A stretch of 27,882 nucleotides of DNA from CAVLDP01 sp963661945 (GCA_963661945.1 CAVLDP010000023.1:1-27882); one strand, 5' to 3'. Positions 1-9,075 are shown, numbered from the stretch's first letter. The notes: generated from the letters alone by a model not told the origin. A program made the numbers and translations.

Positions 1-1
1 C

Positions 2-235
2 CTATCCGGCGTCTTCTATGATGTCACGACAGGACTTTCCTCACCGCTGAATGCGCTTATGATGTGCTGCAATCCGATTGCTATGTTTATCGATACGATG
101 AGGAACGCCCTACTATATAACACGATTGTAAATGTTCCTCTGATTGTGATTTGGACCGTAATCTCTCTTCTCTTAGCCTATATTGGTGTACATATTGTCT
201 ACAAGAATGAGAACGGATACGTAAAGGTGGTTTAG
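2..235 (+). CDS. ABC-2 type polysaccharide export permease (Wzm/TagG-like), 3' part only
   Basis: The open frame from base 2 to the TAG at 233-235 gives the last 77 residues of a protein whose start lies outside the window. The fragment reads like the C-terminus of an ABC-2 polysaccharide or teichoic-acid permease: a re-entrant segment (SGVFYDV), the NPIAMFIDTMRNALLYN stretch that matches the family's 'NP...R.all' region, then one hydrophobic helix (VPLIVIWTVISLLLAYIGVHIVY) and a short charged tail. Family members sit in the cytoplasmic membrane and form the channel that moves lipid-linked polysaccharide outward. It ends directly against the ATG of an ATPase of the matching family, which strongly supports the pairing. 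Substrate cannot be told from this fragment. Confidence 0.85.
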   Translation, partial: LSGVFYDVTTGLSSPLNALMMCCNPIAMFIDTMRNALLYNTIVNVPLIVIWTVISLLLAYIGVHIVYKNENGYVKVV

Positions 236-964
236 ATGAGTGAAATAGCATTAGACGTAAGTCATGTAAGTATAGATTACAAGGACCTCTCCCATATGCG
301 CCTGGCTCGAAGCCTCTCCAAGGGTGAGGTGAAGAAGGTGGATGTGGTTCGTGCAGTAAATGATGTATCATTTTCTGTAAAGAAGGGCGAGATTCTAGGG
401 ATTGTAGGCCGTAATGGCTCTGGTAAGACGACACTTCTTCGTTCGGTTGCTGGTATCTTCCAGCCAGACGAGGGTACCATTGATACCCACGGCAATCGCG
501 TGTCTCTGATGGCAATCGGTATTGGCTTCAATGGCAATAATACCGGACGCGAGAATATTTTGAAGTCGGGTATGCTGCTTGGATGTTCACTCGATTATGT
601 CAAGGAGCATATGGATGAGATCATTGAATTCTCTGAGCTTGGCGATTTCATCGATCGACCGGTCCGTACCTATTCTTCAGGTATGTATTCCAAGCTGTCC
701 TTCGCGGTGACAGCAATACTAGATACCGATATTATGCTGGTTGATGAGGTTCTCTCAGTTGGTGATGAGAGATTCCGTAAGAAGTCCTTCAAGAAAATGC
801 AGGACCTTATGATGTCAGATCGAACCGTATTAATCGTATCCCATGCGACCAATACCTTGCAGAAGTTCTGTGACAAGGTTCTCTGGATCAATGATGGACA
901 GTTTATGATGCTTGGGGATACGGATGAGGTTCTACGAGAATACGATAAGTCTATGCAGCTATAG
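236..964 (+). CDS. ABC transporter ATP-binding protein for polysaccharide export (Wzt/TagH-like, no C-terminal sugar-binding domain)
   Basis: This 242-residue ATPase energises the permease encoded just upstream. Visible motifs are Walker A (GRNGSGKTT, 58-66), the family-typical variant signature YSSGM (146-150), Walker B (DIMLVDE, 165-171) and the switch histidine H203. The N-terminal 'LSHMRLARSLSKGEVKK' insertion and the YSSGM signature are characteristic of the Wzt/TagH/RfbB branch rather than of import ATPases. The protein stops soon after the nucleotide-binding domain, so it lacks the extra domain that some Wzt proteins use to recognise the polysaccharide end. Recognition, if any, must lie elsewhere. 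The ATG abuts the preceding stop, with AAGGTGG at 224-230 as ribosome binding site. Confidence 0.93.
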   Translation: MSEIALDVSHVSIDYKDLSHMRLARSLSKGEVKKVDVVRAVNDVSFSVKKGEILGIVGRNGSGKTTLLRSVAGIFQPDEGTIDTHGNRVSLMAIGIGFNGNNTGRENILKSGMLLGCSLDYVKEHMDEIIEFSELGDFIDRPVRTYSSGMYSKLSFAVTAILDTDIMLVDEVLSVGDERFRKKSFKKMQDLMMSDRTVLIVSHATNTLQKFCDKVLWINDGQFMMLGDTDEVLREYDKSMQL

Positions 965-981
965 GATATCGGGGGAGATAT

Positions 982-2718
982 ATGCAGAATCATTCTACGC
1001 ATGATAGGTTTCTGGGGCAGATACGAGCTTGTATGACCCAGGAAGAGATAGATTCATATTTGCTTACAGATTCGAGGCCAGAGATATTCTGGTCTCTTTC
1101 TAGTGTATTGGAGTCAGTGAAGGCGGATATTCCATTAGCTTTATTGACTCCGGAGGGAGACCCGGAGAAGACTAAGATACTATATGGTCTGGGAGAGAGC
1201 CGCGAGAGACTCTATGAGGAGAAGCTTCGTCTTGAGGCAGAGGGATATCGTTATTTCCTGGATTATGATCCTGTTGGAGCGGGCGGTTTTGTCCTGATTG
1301 CAAGTCAGGAGGATTTCTCAGAGGAGGTCTATCTCTGGTATCAAAGCCGGGTGGAGAGACCGAATCTTGATCTATTCCTGGAGCATCCTTGGTTTCGAAA
1401 GAATCATTTTCCAATCGTATCAGAGGATGCAATCGACCAGGATTATGAGCTGATTGAGGAAGTGCGAGAGGTCGAGCTTGATCTGCTTCGTAAGCTTGTG
1501 GAGGTTTGTAAGAAGCATGATCTTCGTATCTACCCAATTTATGGCACCCTTCTTGGCCTCATGCGTGACGGTGGAGTGATTCCGCGTGACGATGATATTG
1601 ATCTTGCTATGCCGCGGGCAGACTATGATAAGTTGCTTACGCTTGTAAGCGAGTTCGACGGGCAATATTTCCTGCAGAGTGCTACAGGAGATGACCATTG
1701 CTTCTACGGAGGTTATGCCAAGCTTCGTAATTCTACAACTACGGCTCTTCATCCACAGAATTGGTTCGTGGATTGCAATGAGGGAATTTCGATTGATATC
1801 TTCCCAATCGACTATGCCTTGCCGGATATGCGTAAGGAGAAGGCCAGGTGCAAGCGAATCAGAAGATGGCAGAGATTTATCTATGCCAAGCATTATGGCT
1901 TCTTCCGGGATTTTAAGGATATGCCTATGCTCACCTGGAAGGCCTATAAGTATCTTGGCATGAAGACGCCTCTTGAGAAGTTCGAGCAGAGACTCTATCA
2001 GGAATTCACTCGTGGCGGAATCTACGGAGATAAGCATGATGTTAAGAGCTGTGATGGAACTAAGATAGGCGATAAGACCGCTAGACTTGCGATCTACACC
2101 CATTATATGATGTGCGGCCCAGAGTTTAATCTGCCTTATATGGAGGAAGAGGACTTTGCGACTACCTTCTCATTTTCCTTCGAGGGAATTGAGCTTCAGG
2201 TTCCTCTTGCTTGGGAGAAGCTTCTTAGGATGCGCTACGGCGATCAGTATGATGAAGCGATATCATTCTGGCCGGAGAAGAAGCGACATGGCTTCTACGA
2301 CGTGCATGAAGCATATACTGTGACGAAGGAACGCTTTGCTGGACTAAAGGATCCGGCATCAATTGATAAGCCTGTATTCTTACTTGGTGATGGTTCGCTC
2401 TTCCGAAGAACGATAGAACTCTATGAGGGAAGAGTTAATTTTGCAGGGCTTGTTCTCTTGCCGGAGGAGAAGCCAGAAGTCTATGGGCTTGGTATGGAAG
2501 CAGGAGAGGATTTCTGCGGAATTCCGGTTCTTAAGTTTGAGGACTTCTTCAATCAGAAGATGGATTGCCGTCTGGTCATTACATCCGGGGACATGCGGCG
2601 AGCTGAGAGATGCGTGAAGGAAGCCGGTATTACCGACTACTACTTCTTCTGGTACAACAGGGAATGGATGCTCTACGCCAACCAATCCCAGATTTGGAAT
2701 GAGATTTTTATAAGGTAA
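982..2718 (+). CDS. LicD family nucleotidyl/phosphotransferase with extra N- and C-terminal domains
   Basis: The 578-residue product carries a LicD/fukutin-type core at about 160-450. The hallmark is GTLLG (188-192), then RDDDIDLAM (202-210), whose aspartates bind metal in this superfamily. LicD proteins add phosphodiester-linked groups such as phosphocholine, and other members may transfer other alcohol or sugar phosphates to cell-surface glycans; the donor here cannot be read from sequence. The protein is about twice the size of a minimal LicD. The first 150 residues are an unrecognised domain. Residues about 460-578 begin with a Rossmann-like 'VFLLGDGSLFRR' strand-loop and look like a sugar- or nucleotide-binding fold. 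A strong ribosome binding site (GGGGGAG, 970-976) supports the start. The next gene encodes a GDPD/PAP2 fusion, which fits phosphodiester chemistry. Confidence 0.85.
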   Translation: MQNHSTHDRFLGQIRACMTQEEIDSYLLTDSRPEIFWSLSSVLESVKADIPLALLTPEGDPEKTKILYGLGESRERLYEEKLRLEAEGYRYFLDYDPVGAGGFVLIASQEDFSEEVYLWYQSRVERPNLDLFLEHPWFRKNHFPIVSEDAIDQDYELIEEVREVELDLLRKLVEVCKKHDLRIYPIYGTLLGLMRDGGVIPRDDDIDLAMPRADYDKLLTLVSEFDGQYFLQSATGDDHCFYGGYAKLRNSTTTALHPQNWFVDCNEGISIDIFPIDYALPDMRKEKARCKRIRRWQRFIYAKHYGFFRDFKDMPMLTWKAYKYLGMKTPLEKFEQRLYQEFTRGGIYGDKHDVKSCDGTKIGDKTARLAIYTHYMMCGPEFNLPYMEEEDFATTFSFSFEGIELQVPLAWEKLLRMRYGDQYDEAISFWPEKKRHGFYDVHEAYTVTKERFAGLKDPASIDKPVFLLGDGSLFRRTIELYEGRVNFAGLVLLPEEKPEVYGLGMEAGEDFCGIPVLKFEDFFNQKMDCRLVITSGDMRRAERCVKEAGITDYYFFWYNREWMLYANQSQIWNEIFIR

Positions 2719-2722
2719 ATAT

Positions 2723-5404
2723 ATGACATACTTACTTTTCTTACAGAATATAAGACTACTATTCGCAGGAGTCTTCGATGACTTCTTCCTGGCGGTTACG
2801 AATCTTGCGACACCGCTTGTGACCTTTCTTCTTCTATCAGCCATCTATTGGTGCGTGGACAAGAGACTGGGACAGCTAATGGCAATGAATGTATCTCTTG
2901 CTTCCTGGCTGAATCAGTGGCTGAAGCTTATCCTTAGGGTGGATAGACCTTGGATACGAGATACCAGGCTTACCCCAGTAGAAGAAGCCTTAGAAGGAGC
3001 AGGTGGTTATTCGATGCCATCGGGTCATACGACACGTGCTATGGCTACATGGGGTAGCTTTATCTCCTGCCGCAAGAAGAGAGGCGTTCAATTACTTGGA
3101 CTTCTTACGGTGCTTCTGGTTGCATTTTCCAGAAACTACTTAGGTGTGCATACCCTGTGGGATGTGCTACTTGCAATCCTGCTTGGAGTTATAATGCTTT
3201 TCTTATCGGCATCCCTTCTTCGCTTGATGGAATCAAGAGATATACTCGTATGCGTGATCCTTTGTATCATCTTCTTCCTTCCTATGGTTCGCTTCGGCTG
3301 CCTGTCGAATGCCGGAACCTCGATGGGATTTCTGATTGGTATGGTTTTTGAGCGTCGGCTGGTATCATTTACCACAGAGGTATCTATGGAGCAGAAGATT
3401 TCCAGACTTGTCATCGGGCTTCTTGTGGTTTTCTTCTGCTATACTTCTGGCACAGCGGTACTTTCTCATCTGCTGCCAGAGAAGTATGCTGGATTTTTCT
3501 TAAATGGTTTTGCGGCATTCTTCATTATCTTCTTATATCCACTTCTCTTTAACATCTGGGAGAAGAGGGGTGGACTTCGCAAGATAATTGCCGGAGGACT
3601 TGCGATTCTTCTTGCTCTTTGTTTTGTAGCATTGGGATATGTATCAGGTGGAGTTGAGGATACTTCGGAGCAGACATCTGCTGATATAGCTTCTTCTGAT
3701 GTGGCATATGGTGCGATAGATGGCGATTCTATTACGGATGCAGATTTTCTGACGCCAGCTTATTTCACAGCGCAGAACGCTACTACTCTCGATACTCCGG
3801 TGAAGATTATTGCTCATCGTGGATATTCTGGAATTGCACCAGAGAATACGCTTGCAGCATTTGAGAGAGCTATTGATATCGGAGCGGACCTAGTTGAGAT
3901 GGATGTCCAGATGACGAAGGACGGCCAGCTTGTTATCTTCCATGATACTGACCTTGCCAGAATCACTGGTGTGATTGGAGAGGTATCGGATTATACATTA
4001 GGTGAGCTTAAGACTATGGACGCTGGCTCCTATTTCTCTGCAGCAGGAACAGGAATGTCTGAGAATGGCGTAAATGAGAGTTATGCATCAGAGAAGATTC
4101 CAACTCTACTGGAGGTCCTGGAACTTATCAAAGAGAGTGATCTGGAGATTTATCTGGAGCTGAAGGATATTACTGAGGCGTCTTCCCTTACAGAGGACCA
4201 GAAGGCAGCCTTTGCAGATATGGTGGTCGAGCAAGTAGAAGAATGCGGCATGGCAGATCGTGTAATCTATGCTTCCTTCAACTATGACTACCTGAAGCAG
4301 ATTAAGAGTGGAGATGACAGCAGACGGATTCTGGTGAATACGAGTCTGGGTGATGGACAGACCCTGCTTTCAAACTATCCGGCGGATTATTACGGGTTGA
4401 ACATCGATACGATGGAGCAGAACACGATTGAGGTTCTTCATGAGGCGGGCAAGATTGCTTATGTCTTCACGACGAACACACCAGCGCAGATGAGATATGC
4501 CATTTCCCTTGGGGCGGATGGACTTACTACGAACTATCCTGGCATGGCCAAGGTCCTTTCCTTTGATGATTATTCCTATCTTGCAGATGCTTATCTTGGG
4601 ACATTTACTGTGCCAGCCCTGTATGACTATAATCTGATTCAGAATTATCAGCATTATATTATGCAGGGACTGACGAAGGCGGGAGACTATATTGTAATCT
4701 CTGCTTATGATTATTCGAATGAGCGAAGCAGTATTCTCTATATTCTAACCTCGTCCGGAGTGCTTACGAATGTGATTGATCTGGGATTTTCGGCGCATAC
4801 GGGCGGAATCGCTTATGATGAAGCGCATGATCTGCTCTGGATTACAGGAGCGGATGCTCGTATTTATGCAATTTCCTGGTCATCAGTGATTTCTGGCACA
4901 TACGTGGGAGATGCGAGTTCGATTCTCTACGACTATGATACGAATCTGACTAAGCCGGATGGAGGAAGAGCGGCATCCTTCCTGGCGATTGATGATGGTA
5001 TGCTCTACTTTGGAACCTATGTAAATGGGGACAATGGAACCCTTCATGCAAATACCATCGAAGATATTATGGCTTCAAATGGCACCTACTTGACACCAGA
5101 GCTTACCTACACGATTCCGGAGCATATTCAGGGTGTTACTTTCAGGCATTTATCTTCTGGCAAGACGATGATTCTGACCCAGGGTCATGAGATGGATGAT
5201 GCTGCACTTCTGACTGTTGCGATAGAGGATGGCCGCACAGATTATTCAACAGTGGATACGACGGTTCTTCTTCCGGAAGGAGCAGAACAGCCACTTATGA
5301 CAGCGTCTGGTCTCTATATTCTCTTTGAATCATCTGGGCGCGATTACAGGGCAACCTCAAGAGTGCCGAATGACCAGGTATGGCTTATTAATGTAAATGA
5401 ATAA
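2723..5404 (+). CDS. Membrane PAP2 phosphatase fused to a glycerophosphodiester phosphodiesterase and a propeller-like C-terminal region
   Basis: This 893-residue protein joins three parts. Residues about 1-165 are a PAP2 phosphatase with a complete signature: K-x6-RP (K68, R75, P76), PSGH (99-102) and SR-x5-H-x3-D (S136, R137, H143, D147). More hydrophobic segments follow to about residue 308. Residues about 359-615 are a GDPD domain with AHRGYSGIAPENT (H365, R366, E374, N375), E392, D394, FHD (H407) and YLELK (E479, K481). The last ~250 residues are repetitive, beta-rich and propeller-like, without a recognised family. PAP2 enzymes act on lipid (pyro)phosphates, for example undecaprenyl pyrophosphate or phosphatidate. 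GDPD enzymes release sn-glycerol 3-phosphate from glycerophosphodiesters. Both enzymatic parts probably face the cell exterior. It starts 5 bases after licD. Confidence 0.9.
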   Translation: MTYLLFLQNIRLLFAGVFDDFFLAVTNLATPLVTFLLLSAIYWCVDKRLGQLMAMNVSLASWLNQWLKLILRVDRPWIRDTRLTPVEEALEGAGGYSMPSGHTTRAMATWGSFISCRKKRGVQLLGLLTVLLVAFSRNYLGVHTLWDVLLAILLGVIMLFLSASLLRLMESRDILVCVILCIIFFLPMVRFGCLSNAGTSMGFLIGMVFERRLVSFTTEVSMEQKISRLVIGLLVVFFCYTSGTAVLSHLLPEKYAGFFLNGFAAFFIIFLYPLLFNIWEKRGGLRKIIAGGLAILLALCFVALGYVSGGVEDTSEQTSADIASSDVAYGAIDGDSITDADFLTPAYFTAQNATTLDTPVKIIAHRGYSGIAPENTLAAFERAIDIGADLVEMDVQMTKDGQLVIFHDTDLARITGVIGEVSDYTLGELKTMDAGSYFSAAGTGMSENGVNESYASEKIPTLLEVLELIKESDLEIYLELKDITEASSLTEDQKAAFADMVVEQVEECGMADRVIYASFNYDYLKQIKSGDDSRRILVNTSLGDGQTLLSNYPADYYGLNIDTMEQNTIEVLHEAGKIAYVFTTNTPAQMRYAISLGADGLTTNYPGMAKVLSFDDYSYLADAYLGTFTVPALYDYNLIQNYQHYIMQGLTKAGDYIVISAYDYSNERSSILYILTSSGVLTNVIDLGFSAHTGGIAYDEAHDLLWITGADARIYAISWSSVISGTYVGDASSILYDYDTNLTKPDGGRAASFLAIDDGMLYFGTYVNGDNGTLHANTIEDIMASNGTYLTPELTYTIPEHIQGVTFRHLSSGKTMILTQGHEMDDAALLTVAIEDGRTDYSTVDTTVLLPEGAEQPLMTASGLYILFESSGRDYRATSRVPNDQVWLINVNE

Positions 5405-5407
5405 GAA

Positions 5408-7492
5408 ATGGAATTAGAGATTATGATGAAGCATGTAATTCTTACTGGTCCAACGGGAGCAATTGGTTCTGCTCTGGTAGGCTTACTTCTCGGCGCAGGA
5501 TATGAGGTGACTGCGGTGATTCGGCCAGGCTCATCTAGGAGAGATAGCCTGCCAGAAGATGCGCACCTTAAAGTGCATGAGTGCGCCTTAGAGGAGCTTG
5601 CGACGCTTCCGGCTATGCTTGCACGAGAAGCCGGCCATGTGACCTATGATGCCTTCATCCATATGGGCTGGGACGGGACGACAGGTCTCTCCCGGACGCA
5701 GGAAGATGGCCAGAATACGAATATTGAATATACATTGGATGCGGTAGAAGCAGCACATGATCTTGGCTGCAAGCGTTTCCTCTTCGTAGGTTCCCAGGCA
5801 GAATATGGTCCGGTGGAGATTCCACTTAGAGGTGATCTTCCAGCAAATCCGGTCTCTGCCTATGGCAAGGCCAAGTACAAGGCTGGGCTGCTTAGTCAGG
5901 AGATGTGTAAGCTTCTTGGCATGGATCATGTCTGGGTCAGAGTTCTATCTGTATATGGCCCTGGCGAGAAGGACACATCCTTAATCTCACAGATGATCGA
6001 TGGACTTCTCCGTGGAGAGAGTCCAGATGCGACTCCTTGCATTCAGACCTGGGATTATCTCTATAGTGAGGATTGCGCAGCAGGTCTTATGGCCCTTATG
6101 GAGAGGGGAATCTCTGGCAAGATCTATCCACTTGGTTCCGGAGAATCCAGGAAATTATCCTCTTATGTGGAGGATCTCCGGGCAGAAGTCATGAATTTCG
6201 TGGATAAGCACCCAGAGTGTAAGATCCCACGTGGACAAGTGAAGGAGATTAACTACGGAGCCAGAGCATATAATCCGGACCAGGTGATGCATCTTACGGC
6301 TGATATCTCAGAACTTACCGAGGATACTGGATTTAGGCCTCGAGTTTCCTTCCGAGATGGAATTCGCTGCACCATAGAGAGTCGGGCAGAGCGCTGCACC
6401 GAGCGCCAGGTGGAAAGCCAGGCAGAGCACTGCACCGAATGCCAGGCGCATGAGGGCAAGCGCATCTCAATTATTATGCCGTCCTATAATGCGGCTCGTA
6501 CCATAGAGGAAGCCCTGTCATCGATTCGCACTCAGGATTATCCAGAGGAGCTTATAGAGATTCTGGTGATCGATGGCGGTTCGACGGATGAGACGAGGAT
6601 GCTTGCTAAGAAGTACGGCGCAATTGTTCTTGATAATCCTATGAGACTTCCTGAGACAGCCAAGCGGATTGGTCTTGAGGCTGCAACAGGGGACTTTGCC
6701 ATTTATATTGATACGGATGAATATTTCACGAAGAGGGATTCCTTGTCTCGCAGGGTAGAAGTCTTTGCTTCTCATCCAGAGGTCAAGGTGCTGACTTCTA
6801 CTGGTAAGATTAGTAAGACATCTGCGACGAGAACGACCCATTATGCCAACTATGTGTCAGACCCATTTTCCTACTTCGTCTATCATCTGAATGGCAATGA
6901 TCGACTAGCCGAGATGAGCAGGAAGTATGATTATGAGAGATTTGATGAGGATTCTTATGTAATCTTCCACTACAGGAAGGGAGAGAATCTGCCACTTTTT
7001 GATGCGGCTATGAATATGTTTGATCTCTCCTACGTAAGGAGTGCTTATGAGAAGGCAGAGAGTAAGCATGATTTCGCTGCCAATATCTTCCAGTTTGTCG
7101 TATCTACGACGCGCTGCTCAGCTATGCTTACGGATGACTACATCATCCATGATCCTGAGGAGTCCTTTGGCAGCTTCATTTCCAAGATGAAATGGCGAGT
7201 CTATAATAATGTGTTTCGGCCAGAGGGAGAGGGTGTCGGCTTCGCGGCTCGCGAGGAGGCTGGAGAATCCTATACTTCTCGAAAGATAGCTTATGTGGTA
7301 TACTCATGTACGATAGTGCCTGTATTTTTGCATAGCATCTGGATGAGCTTACATAAGAGACACATTTCTTATATGATGCATTTTCTGGTCAATGAAATTG
7401 TCATGTTCTGGATCCTCTGGTACATGGTGCTTAAGATACTACATATTACCCCTTCGAGGAAGAAGGGTTACGGTAAGAAGGCGACTGAGTAA
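5408..7492 (+). CDS. Bifunctional SDR epimerase/dehydratase - GT2 glycosyltransferase fusion
   Basis: Two enzymes are joined in one 694-residue chain. Residues about 8-320 form an extended SDR with the nucleotide loop GPTGAIG (G14, G17, G20), catalytic S129 and YGKAK (Y152, K156), expected to act as a sugar-nucleotide epimerase, dehydratase or reductase. Residues about 352-600 are a GT2 transferase: ISIIMPSYN at 353-361, VIDGGSTDE at 387-395 and the acidic motif DTDE at 435-438. Two hydrophobic helices near 625-680 should anchor the C-terminus in the membrane. Between the domains is a cysteine-containing duplicated linker. The true start may be Met6 or Met7 (5423 or 5426): MKHVILTGPTG is the usual SDR beginning and GGAATTAGAG just before it could serve as binding site. 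The fusion suggests that the modified sugar nucleotide is handed straight to the transferase. Confidence 0.85.
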   Translation: MELEIMMKHVILTGPTGAIGSALVGLLLGAGYEVTAVIRPGSSRRDSLPEDAHLKVHECALEELATLPAMLAREAGHVTYDAFIHMGWDGTTGLSRTQEDGQNTNIEYTLDAVEAAHDLGCKRFLFVGSQAEYGPVEIPLRGDLPANPVSAYGKAKYKAGLLSQEMCKLLGMDHVWVRVLSVYGPGEKDTSLISQMIDGLLRGESPDATPCIQTWDYLYSEDCAAGLMALMERGISGKIYPLGSGESRKLSSYVEDLRAEVMNFVDKHPECKIPRGQVKEINYGARAYNPDQVMHLTADISELTEDTGFRPRVSFRDGIRCTIESRAERCTERQVESQAEHCTECQAHEGKRISIIMPSYNAARTIEEALSSIRTQDYPEELIEILVIDGGSTDETRMLAKKYGAIVLDNPMRLPETAKRIGLEAATGDFAIYIDTDEYFTKRDSLSRRVEVFASHPEVKVLTSTGKISKTSATRTTHYANYVSDPFSYFVYHLNGNDRLAEMSRKYDYERFDEDSYVIFHYRKGENLPLFDAAMNMFDLSYVRSAYEKAESKHDFAANIFQFVVSTTRCSAMLTDDYIIHDPEESFGSFISKMKWRVYNNVFRPEGEGVGFAAREEAGESYTSRKIAYVVYSCTIVPVFLHSIWMSLHKRHISYMMHFLVNEIVMFWILWYMVLKILHITPSRKKGYGKKATE
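6377..6448 (+). repeat. 36-bp in-frame tandem duplication in the SDR-GT2 linker
   Basis: Two adjacent 36-base units (6377-6412 and 6413-6448) encode the related 12-residue segments ESRAERCTERQV and ESQAEHCTECQA between the SDR and GT2 domains. A shorter third match (CGCTGCACCA, 6365-6374) lies just before, in the last part of the SDR domain, suggesting that the linker grew by local duplication. It contributes cysteines C330, C342 and C345 close to C321. Confidence 0.85.
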
Positions 7493-7512
7493 GGTCGTAT
7501 GGAATTATTGGA

Positions 7513-9075
7513 ATGAAGAAAGTTATTGTGATTGGTGCAGGTCCGGCGGGACTAACTGCTGCATATGAGCTGCTGAATAGATCAGATGAATACGAGGTAG
7601 TAGTCTTCGAGGAATCTGACTGCTTCGGTGGCATCAGTAAGACAGTGAATTATAAGGGCAACCGCATGGATATGGGAGGACATCGTTTCTTCTCGAAGAT
7701 GCCTGAGGTGAATGAATGGTGGGATAAGATGCTGCCGATGCAGTCATCCCCGTCCTTTGACGACCGTATTCTGAATCGAGAGGTGACACTGGCAGAGTCT
7801 GGTCCGGATCCCGAGATGGAAGACCGTGTAATGCTGCACAGGCATCGTGTATCACGAATCTTATTTGACAGAAAGTTCTATGATTATCCGGTGAGTCTTA
7901 AGATGGAGACAATCCGTAATATGGGCTTTGGCAGAACTATGCAGGTGGGCTTTTCCTATTTGGGAGCTCTTCTTCACAAGAAGCCGGAGGATAATCTGGA
8001 GAATTTCTATATTAACCAGTTTGGACGTAAGCTCTATGAGATGTTCTTCGAGGATTACACGGAGAATCTATGGGGACGTCATCCAAGGGAGATTGATGCA
8101 TCCTGGGGCGCTCAGCGTACCAAGGGATTATCTATTATTGGCATCCTGAAGGATGTATTCGGCAAGATCTTCCATGTGAAGAATCGTAAGGTAAATACCT
8201 CCCTGATCGAGGAGTTTAAGTATCCGAAGCTTGGTCCGGGGCAGCTCTGGGATGTTACCGCGGATGAGATTATTCGGCTCGGTGGCACAATTCATAGGAA
8301 TGCCAAGGTGACTGGAATTCATCTCCTTCCGGAACAGGACACTCTACACATAGATTCGGTTTCCTATGAGGTGGATGGCAAGACCTATACAATGGATTGC
8401 GACCTCGTAATCTCCTCTATGCCGATTCGAGACCTGGTGGCTGGCATGAATGATGTTCCAGCGGAGCCGGCTCGAATTGCAGCAGGTCTTCCTTATCGTG
8501 ACTATATGACGCTCGGTGTTCTGGTGTCGAAGATGGCCATTTCTAATCAGACCAAGATGAAGACTATGGGCGATATCGTGCCGGATTGCTGGGTTTATGT
8601 ACAGGATAGAAATGTCCGTATGGGCCGTTTCCAGATCTATAACAACTGGTCGCCATATATGGTGGCTGATCTCGAGCATACTGTCTGGATTGGTCTGGAG
8701 TACTTCGTGAATGAGGGCGATAAGTACTGGAATATGACCGAGGAAGAGTTTGCTAAGATGGGAATCGAGGAGATGGTACAGCTTGGAATCATTTCCGATG
8801 AATCGGTTGTCCTCGATTATCATATGGAACGTGTGAAGAAGGCATATCCTGCCTACTTTGATACCTATGATGAGATTGACAAGCTTACTGCATGGCTGAA
8901 TACGATTGAGAACCTCTATTGTGTCGGTCGTAATGGCCAGCACCGCTACAATAATTTGGATCATTCTATGGCGACATCCTTTGAGGCAGTGAAGAATATT
9001 ATGACTGGATGCAAGGACAAGTCGAACATCTGGAATGTGAATACAGAACAGGAATATCATGAAGAAGAGTCTTAA
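7513..9075 (+). CDS. FAD-dependent oxidoreductase, UDP-galactopyranose mutase-like / protoporphyrinogen-oxidase-like
   Basis: The 520-residue product begins with an FAD-binding Rossmann motif (VIGAGPAG, G8-x-G10-xx-G13, with the ribose-binding acidic residue near E33) and a second conserved element, MDMGGHRFFSK (52-62). Near the C-terminus, VGRNGQHRYNNLDHSM (about 471-486) resembles the 'GR...YrY.nmD' FAD motif shared by UDP-galactopyranose mutases and related flavoproteins. In a glycan locus a ring-contracting mutase that makes a furanose sugar nucleotide is plausible. However, it is longer than classical Glf (about 370-400 residues) and its substrate motif differs, so the exact reaction is open. 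The start has GGAATTATTGGA directly upstream. Its end overlaps the next gene by 17 bases. Confidence 0.75.
   Translation: MKKVIVIGAGPAGLTAAYELLNRSDEYEVVVFEESDCFGGISKTVNYKGNRMDMGGHRFFSKMPEVNEWWDKMLPMQSSPSFDDRILNREVTLAESGPDPEMEDRVMLHRHRVSRILFDRKFYDYPVSLKMETIRNMGFGRTMQVGFSYLGALLHKKPEDNLENFYINQFGRKLYEMFFEDYTENLWGRHPREIDASWGAQRTKGLSIIGILKDVFGKIFHVKNRKVNTSLIEEFKYPKLGPGQLWDVTADEIIRLGGTIHRNAKVTGIHLLPEQDTLHIDSVSYEVDGKTYTMDCDLVISSMPIRDLVAGMNDVPAEPARIAAGLPYRDYMTLGVLVSKMAISNQTKMKTMGDIVPDCWVYVQDRNVRMGRFQIYNNWSPYMVADLEHTVWIGLEYFVNEGDKYWNMTEEEFAKMGIEEMVQLGIISDESVVLDYHMERVKKAYPAYFDTYDEIDKLTAWLNTIENLYCVGRNGQHRYNNLDHSMATSFEAVKNIMTGCKDKSNIWNVNTEQEYHEEES

Noticed and set aside
7450..7467. CCCTTC/GAAGGG hairpin considered as a terminator
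   Set aside because: It is within the coding sequence of the SDR-GT2 gene, is only six base pairs long and has no U-run after it.
8344..9060. Long open frame of 238 codons on the - strand
   Set aside because: It lies entirely inside the flavoprotein gene, has no recognisable domain or binding site, and its length is explained by the codon bias of the sense gene. The same holds for minus-strand frames at 1420-2103, 10142-10747, 15867-16394 and 21718-22188.
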